DNA of 64,000 nucleotides. Source: Chelydra serpentina. Taxonomy: Eukaryota; Chordata; Testudines; Chelydridae. The position numbers were made by a program, and so were the translations under genes. Location: the NCBI GenBank assembly GCA_037349315.1, contig JBAIAC010000023.1, positions 40,597,501 to 40,661,500 on the forward strand, given 5' to 3'. This document shows positions 55,832 through 64,000 of the stretch, in pieces (the first letter of the stretch is position 1; every line of letters begins with the position of its first letter). The notes below the pieces were generated by a model, which was given only the letters and a program-made list of their open reading frames with translations, did not search any database and had not been told where the DNA came from.

Positions 55832-56031
55832 CCGTGTCGGTCGTTGGAACAGTGGAGAGCAGCTCGCTGACCTCCACAGCCCTAGCTTCATTAGCACTCG
55901 TTATCTTGTAGATAGTTTAAGTACTGCTTAATTAGTTGTTAATAGTTATTGATAGTTCGTTATCGTAGTTAGTGTCAATAGTAGCGGGAGATAAGGGGCT
56001 CCTCCCCTATCTCCACCCCGGTACCGGGCCA

Positions 56032-58659
56032 ATGCCTGGCTCTCCGGGATTCAAACCTTGCTCGGCATGCCAGAAGCCGATGCCCACAGGAGATCCACAC
56101 GCCTCCTGTCTCAAGTGCCTCGGGGAATCCCACCTTCCGGACAAGTGCCGCATTTGTAAGTCATTCAAGCCGCGGACCAAAAAGGAGCGGGACTTTCGCT
56201 TAAAGCAGCTCCTTTTAGAGGCATCGCTCAGCCCGATGTCGGCGCTGCAACGAACCCCGGCACCGACCCCGGCAGCCTCAACGTCCGCGGCACCGGAGCG
56301 CCCGAGCTCTGGGAAAGAACCCCGGCACCGTCCTTCTCTGCCTGGGACCTCGCAGAGCCGCCCTCTGTCCCCGAGGGCGAAGAAGTCGGGAGGACCGACT
56401 AAGGCGCCGCTGCATGCGCAGCCAGCTCCAGATCTACCTAGGTCTGTAGAGGCGCCCGCACCGCCAACTCCGGTACTGCAAGGACTGTTGAGTTCGGTGC
56501 CAGTGGTCTCTGTGCCACTTACTCCGGCCCACCATAGGCCGTTGAGTCCGGCGCCGCCATCAACACCGGCGCCGGCCCTGCCAACTCCGGTACCCGAGAG
56601 GCCGTTAAGTGCAGGTCAGCTTCTGCAGGCTCCGGTACCGACGACTCCGGTCCCGCGAGGGCCGTTGAGCTCGGTAGCCGCCAGCTCCCCGGCCCGCACC
56701 GTGGTTGAGCTTACGCTGCCGTCCACGCCGGACACCTTCGCAGCGGCAAGGGACCTGATTCAGATGACCGCTCCGGCACCGACCCCGTCTACGGTACCGC
56801 CGGTGCGGATAATCACTTCACGCGGCAAACCGGCCATGTTCCACCCGGTGCCGCAGGCGGAGACCAGCCAGCAGCAGCCACCGGCGTCTCCAAGGTACCG
56901 CTCGCAGTCCCGGCACCGATCTCAATCCCGGCGCCGCTCGTACTCGCGGTACCACTCCAGGTCCCCCTCCATGCGGAGGTACCCTGACTCTCGACGCCGC
57001 TCCCGGTCCCGCGGCCGGTCGACGCGCAGGTCACCGAGACGTTCAAGGTCCAGATCTGTGTCCCGGTACCGAGATCATCGCCGGTACCGCTCCAGATCTC
57101 GTTTCCGATCCGGCTCTCGACACCGGTCTCCATCCCGGCGCCGATCCGGCTCTCGGCCCCGATCCGGCTCTCGGCACCGGACTCCACCCCGGTACCAATC
57201 CGACTCCCGGCACCGGATACCATCCCTGCACCGGTCCCCACCAAGGAGGCAGACCCTGGCCACGCAGACGTCACTGCATGGCTACTCTGCCCCACCCTGG
57301 CCTTCTCGCTCTGGATCCCGCTCTTCCAGAGCTGGCAGTGACCTCTATGTTGAGGACCGCACCATCAGTGACCAGGGCCACCTGCCAGAGACCGGACAGG
57401 GTCAGGAGCGATGGCCATTTTGGACCCCTATGGCCTACTACGAAGCCCAGAGGGTACCAACGAGAGCTCCCACCTCGACCACTTTGGAGCGTAGAGCGCC
57501 AGAGGCTACAATCTCCCGGCCTCCAGAGGCTACAGTCTCCCGGCCTCCGCCAGAGGTAGAGCACACAGACCCGGAGCCCCCAGTCCTGGGCTCTGCAGCG
57601 GTACCCGCCGAGGACCCGCTCGCCCAAGGCCTGTCCTCCTCCTCCTCTCCTGATGAGGCAGTGGCAGGAGCATCATTGTCCGGCCCGCCTCCCATTGATC
57701 TCAGGGATCATCAAGACCTGCTCCGCAGACTGGCCCTCAACATGGACCTCCAGATAGAGGAGGTTCCTGAACTGGAGGACCCGGTGGTGGACATCCTGAT
57801 GACCGATGCCCCCACCAGGGTGGCCCTCCCATTTGTACGCACCATACTGGCCAACGCCACATCCATCTGGCAGACCCCAGCCTCAATACCCCCCACTGCC
57901 AGGGGTGTAGAGAGGAAGTACATGGCACCCCCAAGAGATTTTCAATATCTCTACACGCACCCCCCTCCGTGTTCACTGGTGGTCCAATCGGTCAACGAGA
58001 GGGAGAGGAATGGCCAACAAGCCCCAGCCCCAAAGTCGAAGGACGCCAAGCGCCTAGACTTGTTTGGCAGGAAGATCTATTCGGGGGGGGGCCTACAGCT
58101 TCGTGCGGCGAACCAGCAGGCACTCCTGAACCGCTACGGCTATAACACCTGGGTCTCTATGGAGAAATTCAAAGAACTTATACCTCCAGAGTCCCGGCAG
58201 GAGTACAAGGCTTTTGTAGAGGAGGGCAAGAAGCTGGCCAGGACGTCGTTGCGGGCCTCTCTGGACATCGCCGACTCCGCTGCCAGGACTATTGCCTCGG
58301 GAGTCGCCATGCGGCGCATCTCCTGGCTGCAATCCTCCACCCTCCCAGCAGAGGTCCAGCATACGATCCAGGACCTACCTTTTGAAGGACAGGGTCTGTT
58401 TTCTGAAAAAACTGACCCGAAGCTGCAGACCCTTAAAGACGGTCGTACCATCATCCGTACGCTGGGGATGCATACCCCTGCGACGCAGCGTAGGCCCTTC
58501 CGGCCTTTCGTACGACGCACCTACTTCCCCCCCGCACCATGGCAGGACTTCTACAGGAGGCCGCGTGGTCGAGGGGGCAGGAGACAACAGCACGGTCGAC
58601 AGACCGGCCAGAGGCAGGGCCCCCACAAGCCATCGTCGGGGCCCAAACAAAATTTTTGA
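56032..58659 (+). CDS. DIRS element 2 Gag-like protein with RS domain
   Basis: 875 codons from ATG 56032, chosen because MPGSPG is conserved in all three elements. The frame is open upstream to 55972 but without an ATG. Residues about 9-45 form a cysteine/histidine cluster (CSAC, CLKCLGESH, CRIC) resembling a zinc-binding module. Residues 80-280 are proline/alanine/serine-rich. Residues about 285-410 are arginine/serine-rich with many RS and SR dipeptides (SRRRSRSRGRSTRRSPRRS), like splicing-factor RS domains. The C-terminal third (RKYMAPPRDFQYLYTHPPP, then YNTWVSMEKFKELIP) is conserved between copies. It probably forms the particle and binds element RNA, as inferred for DIRS ORF1 products. 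Confidence 0.88.
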   Translation: MPGSPGFKPCSACQKPMPTGDPHASCLKCLGESHLPDKCRICKSFKPRTKKERDFRLKQLLLEASLSPMSALQRTPAPTPAASTSAAPERPSSGKEPRHRPSLPGTSQSRPLSPRAKKSGGPTKAPLHAQPAPDLPRSVEAPAPPTPVLQGLLSSVPVVSVPLTPAHHRPLSPAPPSTPAPALPTPVPERPLSAGQLLQAPVPTTPVPRGPLSSVAASSPARTVVELTLPSTPDTFAAARDLIQMTAPAPTPSTVPPVRIITSRGKPAMFHPVPQAETSQQQPPASPRYRSQSRHRSQSRRRSYSRYHSRSPSMRRYPDSRRRSRSRGRSTRRSPRRSRSRSVSRYRDHRRYRSRSRFRSGSRHRSPSRRRSGSRPRSGSRHRTPPRYQSDSRHRIPSLHRSPPRRQTLATQTSLHGYSAPPWPSRSGSRSSRAGSDLYVEDRTISDQGHLPETGQGQERWPFWTPMAYYEAQRVPTRAPTSTTLERRAPEATISRPPEATVSRPPPEVEHTDPEPPVLGSAAVPAEDPLAQGLSSSSSPDEAVAGASLSGPPPIDLRDHQDLLRRLALNMDLQIEEVPELEDPVVDILMTDAPTRVALPFVRTILANATSIWQTPASIPPTARGVERKYMAPPRDFQYLYTHPPPCSLVVQSVNERERNGQQAPAPKSKDAKRLDLFGRKIYSGGGLQLRAANQQALLNRYGYNTWVSMEKFKELIPPESRQEYKAFVEEGKKLARTSLRASLDIADSAARTIASGVAMRRISWLQSSTLPAEVQHTIQDLPFEGQGLFSEKTDPKLQTLKDGRTIIRTLGMHTPATQRRPFRPFVRRTYFPPAPWQDFYRRPRGRGGRRQQHGRQTGQRQGPHKPSSGPKQNF

Positions 58660-60580
58660 AGGGGCGCTCGAGGCCGGAGTACCAGTTCCAACCGATCCTG
58701 CCCTCCTATTCCTGAACCGCCTCTCCCCTTTCTCCCCGGCGTGGTCAAATATCACCACGGACCGCTGGGTCTTACATACCGTCCAAAGGGGATACCAATT
58801 GCAGTTCGTCTCCCCGCCTTCATCCCACCCTCCCACCCCGTCCCTCTTCAGGGATCCTTCTCACGAGCAACTCCTTATCCAGGAGGTGCACGAACTCCTC
58901 ACTGTAGGAGCGGTGGAGGAGGTTCCAAGAGATCTCAGAGGCAAGGGATTCTACTCCCGTTATTTCCTAATCCCAAAGGCAAAAGGGGGGCTACGTCCTA
59001 TCCTGGATTTACGGGGTCTCAACAAATTTATGGTAAAGTTGAAATTCCGTATGCTCTCCCTGGGCACTATTATCCCCTCTATGGATCAGGGAGACTGGTA
59101 CGCCGCCCTCGACATGAAGGACGCGTATTTCCATATTGCCATCTACCCACCTCACAGACGCTTCCTGCGCTTCGTAGTGGGCCAGAGACACTTCCAGTTC
59201 ACGGTCCTGCCATTCGGCCTCTCAACAGCACCGAGGGTCTTTACGAAGTGTATGGCAGTGGTAGCAGCCGCCCTTCGGCGTCAAAGAGTTCAGGTATTCC
59301 CCTACCTCGACGACTGGCTTATCCGTGGCAACTCCACCAACCAGGTCCAGTCTCACATTCGCAAGGCCATGGACATGTTCAAGCGTCTGGGCCTCCTACT
59401 GAACGTAGAAAAGTCCACTTTGGTGCCAACACAGAGAATAGACTTTATAGGGGCAATACTGGACTCTACTCTCGCCAGGACGTTCCTCCCAGAGGCTCGC
59501 TTTCAAACGCTTGCAGCCGCCATACGCAGCCTCCAAGCCTTCCCAACCTCAACGGCCCGCTGCTGCCTCAGCCTCATGGGTCATATGGCATCATGCACCT
59601 TCGTGACAGCTCACGCCAGGTTACGCCTACGGCCCCTCCAGGCATGGCTGGCCTCCGCATATCGGCCACACAGGGACAACCTCGATATGATTCTGACGGT
59701 CCCACCGCAAGTCCTAGCCTCCCTCAACTGGTGGCTGGACCCCGCGCATGTGATGTCAGTTGTTCCATTTCATCCACCTCAGCCTTCCCGTGCCTTGACT
59801 ACGGATGCATCATCCCTCGGCTGGGGGGCTCACCTGCAGAACCTCCAAACGCAGGGCCTGTGGTCAGAACAGGAGCTGACACTACACATCAATGTCAGAG
59901 AACTCCGAGCGGTACGTCTTGCCTGCCAAGCCTTCGCTCAACACTTACAGGGCCGTTGTGTCTCCATCCTTACAGACAACACGACGGCCATGCATTACAT
60001 CAACAGACAGGGAGGGGCACACTCCCTCCCCCTCTGCCGAGAGGCAACTCAGCTCTGGGACTTTTGCATAGCCCGCTCCATTCACCTGGTAGCCTCGTTT
60101 CTCCCAGGAGCCCAGAACACCCTGGCGGACCGCCTGAGCAGGTCCTTTCAAACTCACGAGTGGTCCATTCGACCGGACGTCATCCACTCTGTCTTCCAGA
60201 AGTGGGGGTTTCCCCAGATAGATCTCTTTGCGACTCGCGAGAACAGGAAATGCCACGTGTTCTGCTCATTCCAGGGTCGCTCCCCAGGCTCCCTGACAGA
60301 CGCTTTTCTCCATCCTTGGACGGACCACCTGGCCTATGCCTTCCCGCCAGTTCCACTGGTCCACAGAGTCCTGCTCAAACTACGCAGGGACAAGGCCCGA
60401 GTAATCCTGATTGCCCCAGCGTGGCCCAGGCAACACTGGTATACCACGCTCCTGGAACTATCCGTGGCCGACCCGATTACTCTACCGCTGTGGCCGTACC
60501 TGATCACGCAGCAGCACGGCAGGCTCCATCATCCCGACCTGCACTCCCTTCACCTGACGGCGTGGCTGCTGCATGGTTGA
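58292..60580 (+). CDS. DIRS element 2 reverse transcriptase, RNase H and methyltransferase-like protein
   Basis: Open from 58292, overlapping the Gag end by 368 bp in the +1 frame; the first in-frame ATG is inside the RT, so expression probably needs frameshifting or non-ATG initiation. RT: DWYAALDMKDAYFHIAIYPP (first aspartate), VLPFGLSTAPRVFTK, and FPYLDDWLIRG (YLDD at 59303-59314). RNase H: LTTDASSLGWGAHL, NVRELRAVRLACQ, ILTDNTTAMHYINRQGG and NTLADRLSR supply the D-E-D-D residues. The C terminus, FPQIDLFATRENRKCHVFCS to YAFPPVPLVHRVLLKLRRDK, resembles the Dam-like domain described in DIRS elements. All key residues are present. Confidence 0.88.
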   Translation: MPRESPCGASPGCNPPPSQQRSSIRSRTYLLKDRVCFLKKLTRSCRPLKTVVPSSVRWGCIPLRRSVGPSGLSYDAPTSPPHHGRTSTGGRVVEGAGDNSTVDRPARGRAPTSHRRGPNKIFEGALEAGVPVPTDPALLFLNRLSPFSPAWSNITTDRWVLHTVQRGYQLQFVSPPSSHPPTPSLFRDPSHEQLLIQEVHELLTVGAVEEVPRDLRGKGFYSRYFLIPKAKGGLRPILDLRGLNKFMVKLKFRMLSLGTIIPSMDQGDWYAALDMKDAYFHIAIYPPHRRFLRFVVGQRHFQFTVLPFGLSTAPRVFTKCMAVVAAALRRQRVQVFPYLDDWLIRGNSTNQVQSHIRKAMDMFKRLGLLLNVEKSTLVPTQRIDFIGAILDSTLARTFLPEARFQTLAAAIRSLQAFPTSTARCCLSLMGHMASCTFVTAHARLRLRPLQAWLASAYRPHRDNLDMILTVPPQVLASLNWWLDPAHVMSVVPFHPPQPSRALTTDASSLGWGAHLQNLQTQGLWSEQELTLHINVRELRAVRLACQAFAQHLQGRCVSILTDNTTAMHYINRQGGAHSLPLCREATQLWDFCIARSIHLVASFLPGAQNTLADRLSRSFQTHEWSIRPDVIHSVFQKWGFPQIDLFATRENRKCHVFCSFQGRSPGSLTDAFLHPWTDHLAYAFPPVPLVHRVLLKLRRDKARVILIAPAWPRQHWYTTLLELSVADPITLPLWPYLITQQHGRLHHPDLHSLHLTAWLLHG

Positions 60581-61629
60581 ACCCGTCGGAGCTGCGTTGT
60601 TCCAGCCCGGTCCAGCACGTTCTGCTGAGCAGTAGGAAACCCTCCACCAGGTCTACCTACTCAGCTAAGTGGAAACGGTTTTCCCTTTGGTGTGGCACTC
60701 GGGGTCTCAACCCCTTGCAGGTGCCAATTCACACCATCCTGGACTACCTCCTCTCACTAAAGGAGCAGGGTCTGGCTCTCTCGTCGCTAAAAGTCCACCT
60801 AGCGGCAATCTCAGCCTTTCATCCCTGGGACGGGGCGGGTTCTGTTTTCTCCAACCCCATGGTTAGCAGGTTCCTTAAGGGGTTAGAACGGCTACACCCA
60901 CTGGTGCGCCGCCCGGTCCCTACATGGGACCTCAACCTAGTCATCACCAGGCTCATGGGGGCCCCATTCGAGCCCATGGCCACTTGCTCCATGCTGTATC
61001 TCTCATGGAAAACGGCCTTTCTGGTAGCCATTACCTCGGCTAGACGCGTCTCTGAGCTCAGAGCGCTTACTTCGGAACCACCTTATACGGTGTTCCATAA
61101 AGATAAAATACAGCTCCGGCCACACCCGGCCTTCCTGCCCAAGGTAGTGTCGGCCTTCCATATTAACCAAGACATTTTTCTGCCTGTCTTTTATCCTAAG
61201 CCCCATGCCTCTAGGAAGGAGCAGCAACTCCATTCCTTGGATGTCCGGAGAGCCCTCGCCTTCTACATCGAGAGGACGAAGCCGTTCCGGAAATCGACTC
61301 AGCTGTTCATCGCCGTGGCGGACCGGATGAAAGGCCTTCCTGTCTCTTCCCAGCGCATCTCATCATGGATCACCTCGTGCATCCGCACATGTTATGACTT
61401 GGCAGGTGTCCCCACCATGCACCTTACGGCCCACTCTACCCGAGCTCAGGCCTCGTCGTCTGCCTTCCTGGCACACATACCTATCCAAGACATTTGTAGG
61501 GCCGCGACATGGTCGTCAGTACACACCTTTGCCTCGCACTATGCCATAGTGCAACATTCTAGAGACGCCGCCGCTTTTGGTTCGGCGGTCCTAAACTCTG
61601 CTGTATCACAATCCGACCCCGCCTCCTAG
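60250..61629 (+). CDS. DIRS element 2 tyrosine recombinase
   Basis: 459 codons from ATG 60250, the nearest in-frame ATG upstream of the domain; the frame is open back to 58741, so the true start is uncertain. The N-terminal SAM-like part begins near 60610 (SRKPSTRSTYSAKWKRFSLW). Catalytic residues: arginine in AITSARRVSELRAL (about 61034-61066), H-x-x-R in TAHSTRAQAS (61432-61443), and tyrosine in FASHYAIVQ (TAT 61540-61542). It replaces the DDE integrase of LTR elements and would insert the circular DNA without target duplication. Confidence 0.88.
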   Translation: MPRVLLIPGSLPRLPDRRFSPSLDGPPGLCLPASSTGPQSPAQTTQGQGPSNPDCPSVAQATLVYHAPGTIRGRPDYSTAVAVPDHAAARQAPSSRPALPSPDGVAAAWLNPSELRCSSPVQHVLLSSRKPSTRSTYSAKWKRFSLWCGTRGLNPLQVPIHTILDYLLSLKEQGLALSSLKVHLAAISAFHPWDGAGSVFSNPMVSRFLKGLERLHPLVRRPVPTWDLNLVITRLMGAPFEPMATCSMLYLSWKTAFLVAITSARRVSELRALTSEPPYTVFHKDKIQLRPHPAFLPKVVSAFHINQDIFLPVFYPKPHASRKEQQLHSLDVRRALAFYIERTKPFRKSTQLFIAVADRMKGLPVSSQRISSWITSCIRTCYDLAGVPTMHLTAHSTRAQASSSAFLAHIPIQDICRAATWSSVHTFASHYAIVQHSRDAAAFGSAVLNSAVSQSDPAS

Positions 61630-61649
61630 GAATGGCTTGGGAGTCACCT

Positions 61650-61745
61650 AACTGGAATACATATGAGCAAGCACTCGAAGAAGAAAAGACGGTTACTCAC
61701 CGTAGTAACTGGTGTTCTTCGAGATGTGTTGCTCATATGTATTCC
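61650..61745 (+). repeat. Internal complementary region of DIRS element 2
   Basis: The first half (AACTGGAATACATATGAGCA, then GCACTCGAAGAAGAA) is the reverse complement of the left terminus; the second half (GTAACTGGTGTTCTTCGAGA, then GTATTCC) is the reverse complement of the right terminus. In the DIRS model this region is the template that joins both ends when the circular DNA is made. Confidence 0.88.
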
Positions 61746-61781
61746 AAACCCGCCCTCCATCCCCACTGTCGGAATAGCCGG

Positions 61782-61990
61782 CAAGAAGGAACTGAGAGGG
61801 CGATGGGCCGGCTGGGGTATATATCGGGCCACCTAACGGCGCCACTCCAGGGGGCGCCAGCCGGCCCACCGAGTGTTGCTAGGGTAAAAATCTTCCGACG
61901 ATCGTGCACGCCGCGCGCGCACACCTAACTGGAATACATATGAGCAACACATCTCGAAGAACACCAGTTACTACGGTGAGTAACCGTCTT
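61782..61990 (+). repeat. DIRS element 2 right terminal inverted repeat
   Basis: It begins AAGAAGGAACTGAGAGGGCG, mirrors the left repeat up to GGAATACATATGAGCAA, then has its own outer end CATCTCGAAGAACACCAGTT and GTGAGTAACCGTCTT. Outer ends that differ are normal for DIRS because the internal complementary region carries both. Confidence 0.88.
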
Positions 61991-62073
61991 TTCCCATACC
62001 TCGACGACTGGCTCATCCGTGGCAGCTTCAGCAGCCAAGTCCAGTCGCAGGTTCAGATTGCTATGACTATGTT
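61991..62073 (+). pseudogene. DIRS element 1 RT continuation between two insertions
   Basis: 83 bp reading TTCCCATACCTCGACGACTG, then GGCTCATCCG, the YLDDWLIRG segment of RT, aligned with 59297-59380 of element 2. It proves that elements 2 and 3 both sit inside the RT of element 1, 80 bp apart. Confidence 0.88.
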
Positions 62074-64000
62074 CTTCTTCGAGTGCTTGCTCATATGTAT
62101 TCCAGTTAGGTGTGCGCGCGCGGCGTGCACGATCGTCGGAAGATTTTTACCCTAGCAACACTCGGTGGGCCGGCTGGCGCCCCCTGGAGTGGCGCCGTTA
62201 GGTGCCCCGATATATACTGCAGCCGGCCCATCGCCCCCCCAGTTCCTTCTTACCGCCCGTGTCGGTCGTTGGAACAGTGGAGAGCAGCTCGCTGACCTCC
62301 ACAGCCCTAGCTTTACAGCACTCTTATCTTTTAGATAGTTTAAGTACCGTTAAAGTACCGTTAATTAGTTGTTAATTGTTGTTGTTAGACTCAGTGACAA
62401 TTGTAGCTGGAGATTAGGGGCTTCTCCCCTTCTCTCCAACCCGGTACCGGGCCAATGCCTGGCTCACCGGGATTCAAGCCTTGCTCGGCATGCCAGAAGC
62501 CGATGCCTACAGGAGATCCGCATGCCTCCTGTCTCAAGTGCCTCGGGGAGTCCCATCTTCCGGACAAGTGCCGTATTTGTAAGTCCTTCAAGCCGCGGAC
62601 CAAAAAGGAGCGGGACTTTCGTTTGAAGCAGCTCCTGTTAGAGGCGTCTCTTAGCCCAATGTCGGCGCCGCATCGTACCACGGCACCGGCCCCGGCGGCC
62701 TCAACGTCTGCGGCACCGGAACGTCCAACCTCCGGTAAAGAACCCAGGCACCGTCCCTCTCTACCCGGGACTTCACAGAGCCGCTCTCTGTCTCCGAGAG
62801 CCAAGAAGTCGGGTGGACCGACTAAGGCGCCGCTGCATGCGCAGCCAGCTCCAGACCAGCCTAGGTCTGTCGAGGCGCCCGCACCGCCAACTCCGGTACC
62901 GGAAGGACCGCTGAGTTCGGTGCCAGTGGTCTCCGTGCCACTTACTCCGGCCCTCCTTAGGCCGTTGAGTCCGGCGCCGCCGTCAACACCGGCGCCGGTC
63001 CTGCCAACTCCGGCACCCGAGAGGCCGTTGAGTGCAGGTCAGCCTCCGCAGGCTCCGGTACCGACGACTCCGGTCCCACGAGGGCCGTTGAGCTCGGTAA
63101 CCGCCAGCTCCCCGGCACGCTCCGTGGTTGAGCTCCCGCTGCCGTCCACGCCGGACACCTTCGCAGCGGCGCGGGACCTGATCCAGATGACCGCTCCGGT
63201 ACCGACCCCGTCTACGGTACCGCCGGTGCGGATCATCACATCACGCGGCAAACCGGCCATCTTCCACCCGGTGCCGCAGGCGGAGACCAGCCAGCAGCAG
63301 CCACGTGCGTCTCCAAGGTACCGCTCGCAGTCCCGGCACCGATCACGATCCCGGCGCCGTTCCTACTCGCGGTACCGCTCCAGGTCTCCATCCGCACGGA
63401 GGTATCTTGACTCTCGGCGCCGCTCCCAGTCCCGCGGCCGGTCGACGCGCAGATCGCCGAGACGCTCCAGGTCCCGATCCGTGTCACGGTACCGAGATCA
63501 TCGCAGGTACCGATCCAGGTCCCGCCCTCGATCCGGCTCTCGACGCCGCTCCCCATCCCGGCGCCGATCCGACTCTCGACGCCGATCCGGCTCCCGGCAC
63601 CGGACACCATCCCGGTACCGATCCGGCTCACGGCACCGGACGCCATCCCGGCACCGATCAGGCTCCCGGCACCGGATACCATCCCGGCACCGGACCCCAC
63701 CGAGGAGGCAGACCCTGGCCACGCAGACGTCACTGCATGGCTACTCTGCCCCGCCCTGGCCTTCGCGCTCTGGATCCCGCTCTTCCAGAGCTGGTAGCGA
63801 CCTCTACGCGGAGGACCGCACCATCAGCGACCAGGGTCACCTGCCAGAGACCGGGCAGGTTCAGGAGCGGTGGCCATTTTGGACCCCCATGGCATACTAT
63901 GAAGCCCAGAGGGTACCAGCAAGAGCTCCTACCTCAACCACGTTGGAGCGTCGAGCGCCAGAGGCTACTGTCTCCCACCCTCCAGAGGCTACAGTCTCCA
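62074..64000 (+). mobile_element. DIRS element 3, left part, runs off the window
   Basis: It follows GTT (62071-62073) in element 1 RT. The left terminus matches that of element 2 with few differences (for example TATATACTGCAGCC against TATATACCCCAGCC). The Gag frame is open to the edge. If the rest is intact, this is a second potentially active copy. Confidence 0.9.
62455..64000 (+). CDS. DIRS element 3 Gag-like protein, partial
   Basis: At least 515 codons from ATG 62455 with no stop before the window edge. It has the same cysteine/histidine cluster (CSAC, CLKCLGESHLPDKCRIC), proline-rich part and arginine/serine-rich domain (about 63320-63700) as element 2. Small differences are scattered, such as APAPAAST for TPAAST-type changes. 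The C-terminal third lies outside. Confidence 0.88.
   Translation, partial: MPGSPGFKPCSACQKPMPTGDPHASCLKCLGESHLPDKCRICKSFKPRTKKERDFRLKQLLLEASLSPMSAPHRTTAPAPAASTSAAPERPTSGKEPRHRPSLPGTSQSRSLSPRAKKSGGPTKAPLHAQPAPDQPRSVEAPAPPTPVPEGPLSSVPVVSVPLTPALLRPLSPAPPSTPAPVLPTPAPERPLSAGQPPQAPVPTTPVPRGPLSSVTASSPARSVVELPLPSTPDTFAAARDLIQMTAPVPTPSTVPPVRIITSRGKPAIFHPVPQAETSQQQPRASPRYRSQSRHRSRSRRRSYSRYRSRSPSARRYLDSRRRSQSRGRSTRRSPRRSRSRSVSRYRDHRRYRSRSRPRSGSRRRSPSRRRSDSRRRSGSRHRTPSRYRSGSRHRTPSRHRSGSRHRIPSRHRTPPRRQTLATQTSLHGYSAPPWPSRSGSRSSRAGSDLYAEDRTISDQGHLPETGQVQERWPFWTPMAYYEAQRVPARAPTSTTLERRAPEATVSHPPEATVS

Larger units (their letters stand above)
55649..61990 (+). mobile_element. DIRS element 2, apparently complete
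   Basis: About 6.34 kb. It follows GTT (55646-55648) in element 1 and has no target duplication; element 1 RT resumes at 61991 (TTCCCATACCTCGACGACTG). It has terminal inverted repeats (55668-55831 and 61782-61946), an internal complementary region (61650-61745) and three open frames for Gag, RT-RNase H-methyltransferase-like and tyrosine recombinase. This is the known layout of DIRS retrotransposons, which integrate with a tyrosine recombinase through a circular intermediate. The open frames and matching repeats imply recent activity. Confidence 0.92.
49987..62073 (+). mobile_element. DIRS element 1 (decayed, interrupted by CR1 and DIRS element 2)
   Basis: The left end at 49987 follows GTT (49984-49986). 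Its own sequence is 49987-51224, 53477-55648 and 61991-62073; the gaps are the CR1 and element 2. Element 3 interrupts it again at 62074, and the rest lies outside the window. Gag has a premature stop, the RT frame breaks at a run of 11 G near 55330, and RT also has TGA at 55629-55631. It is the oldest of the three nested copies. Confidence 0.85.

Noticed and set aside
55972..56031. Upstream start for DIRS element 2 Gag
   Set aside because: The codon at 55972 is GTG; the conserved ATG at 56032 matches those of elements 1 and 3.
58741..60249. Tyrosine-recombinase frame extension as real coding sequence
   Set aside because: The peptide over the RT region has no recognisable domain and consists of proline/serine/arginine-rich sequence; kept only as a finding.

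Overview
The window is vertebrate nuclear DNA, most likely from a turtle. It has long AT-rich introns, canonical GT-AG splice sites, a tRNA-derived SINE with the tail typical of turtle SINEs, CR1 LINE copies, Penelope-like and DIRS retroelements, and PIF/Harbinger and hAT miniature elements. The order is inferred from repeat families I recognise by eye; I cannot name the species.

Host genes (about 1-43.4 kb, plus strand): a tandem cluster of cytochrome P450 family 2 genes, closest in my reading to CYP2J. Copy A shows exons 3 to 9 (1729-17884), all of canonical CYP2 length, but exon 3 has an in-frame stop. Copy B shows all nine exons (26110-43430) with a TATA box, but exon 4 is 151 bp instead of 161 bp, which shifts the frame and gives a stop 17 codons later. 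Two decayed orphan first exons (18564-18732 and 23247-23422) lie between them, so the cluster once held at least one or two more copies. As sequenced, neither main copy encodes a full-length enzyme, although both keep the haem-cysteine motif, ExxR motif and I-helix AGTETT.

The introns are crowded with mobile elements. The main ones are a 4.4-kb Ty3/gypsy element with apparently identical 408-bp LTRs and a 5-bp target duplication in intron 8 of copy A, a solo LTR just upstream of exon 3 of copy B, Penelope-like pieces with hammerhead-like motifs, several CR1 fragments, and hAT and Harbinger-type miniature elements with clear target duplications.

Downstream (about 43.4-50 kb) is an accessory zone of hAT elements, a probable solo LTR, a Penelope-like element encoding a GIY-YIG domain, a gypsy-type LTR inside a Harbinger fragment, and a roughly 750-bp block that also occurs at 18.8-19.6 kb.

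From 49987 to the right edge is a nest of DIRS-type tyrosine-recombinase retrotransposons. Element 1 is decayed; it was split by a 5'-truncated CR1 and later by two younger DIRS copies. Element 2 (55649-61990) appears complete: inverted terminal repeats, an internal complementary region, and open frames for Gag with an arginine/serine-rich domain, RT-RNase H-methyltransferase-like protein, and tyrosine recombinase. Element 3 (62074 to the edge) has an open Gag frame running out of the window. All three insertions follow a GTT triplet without target duplication, and the duplicated block at 19.6 kb gives a paralogous empty site for element 1.
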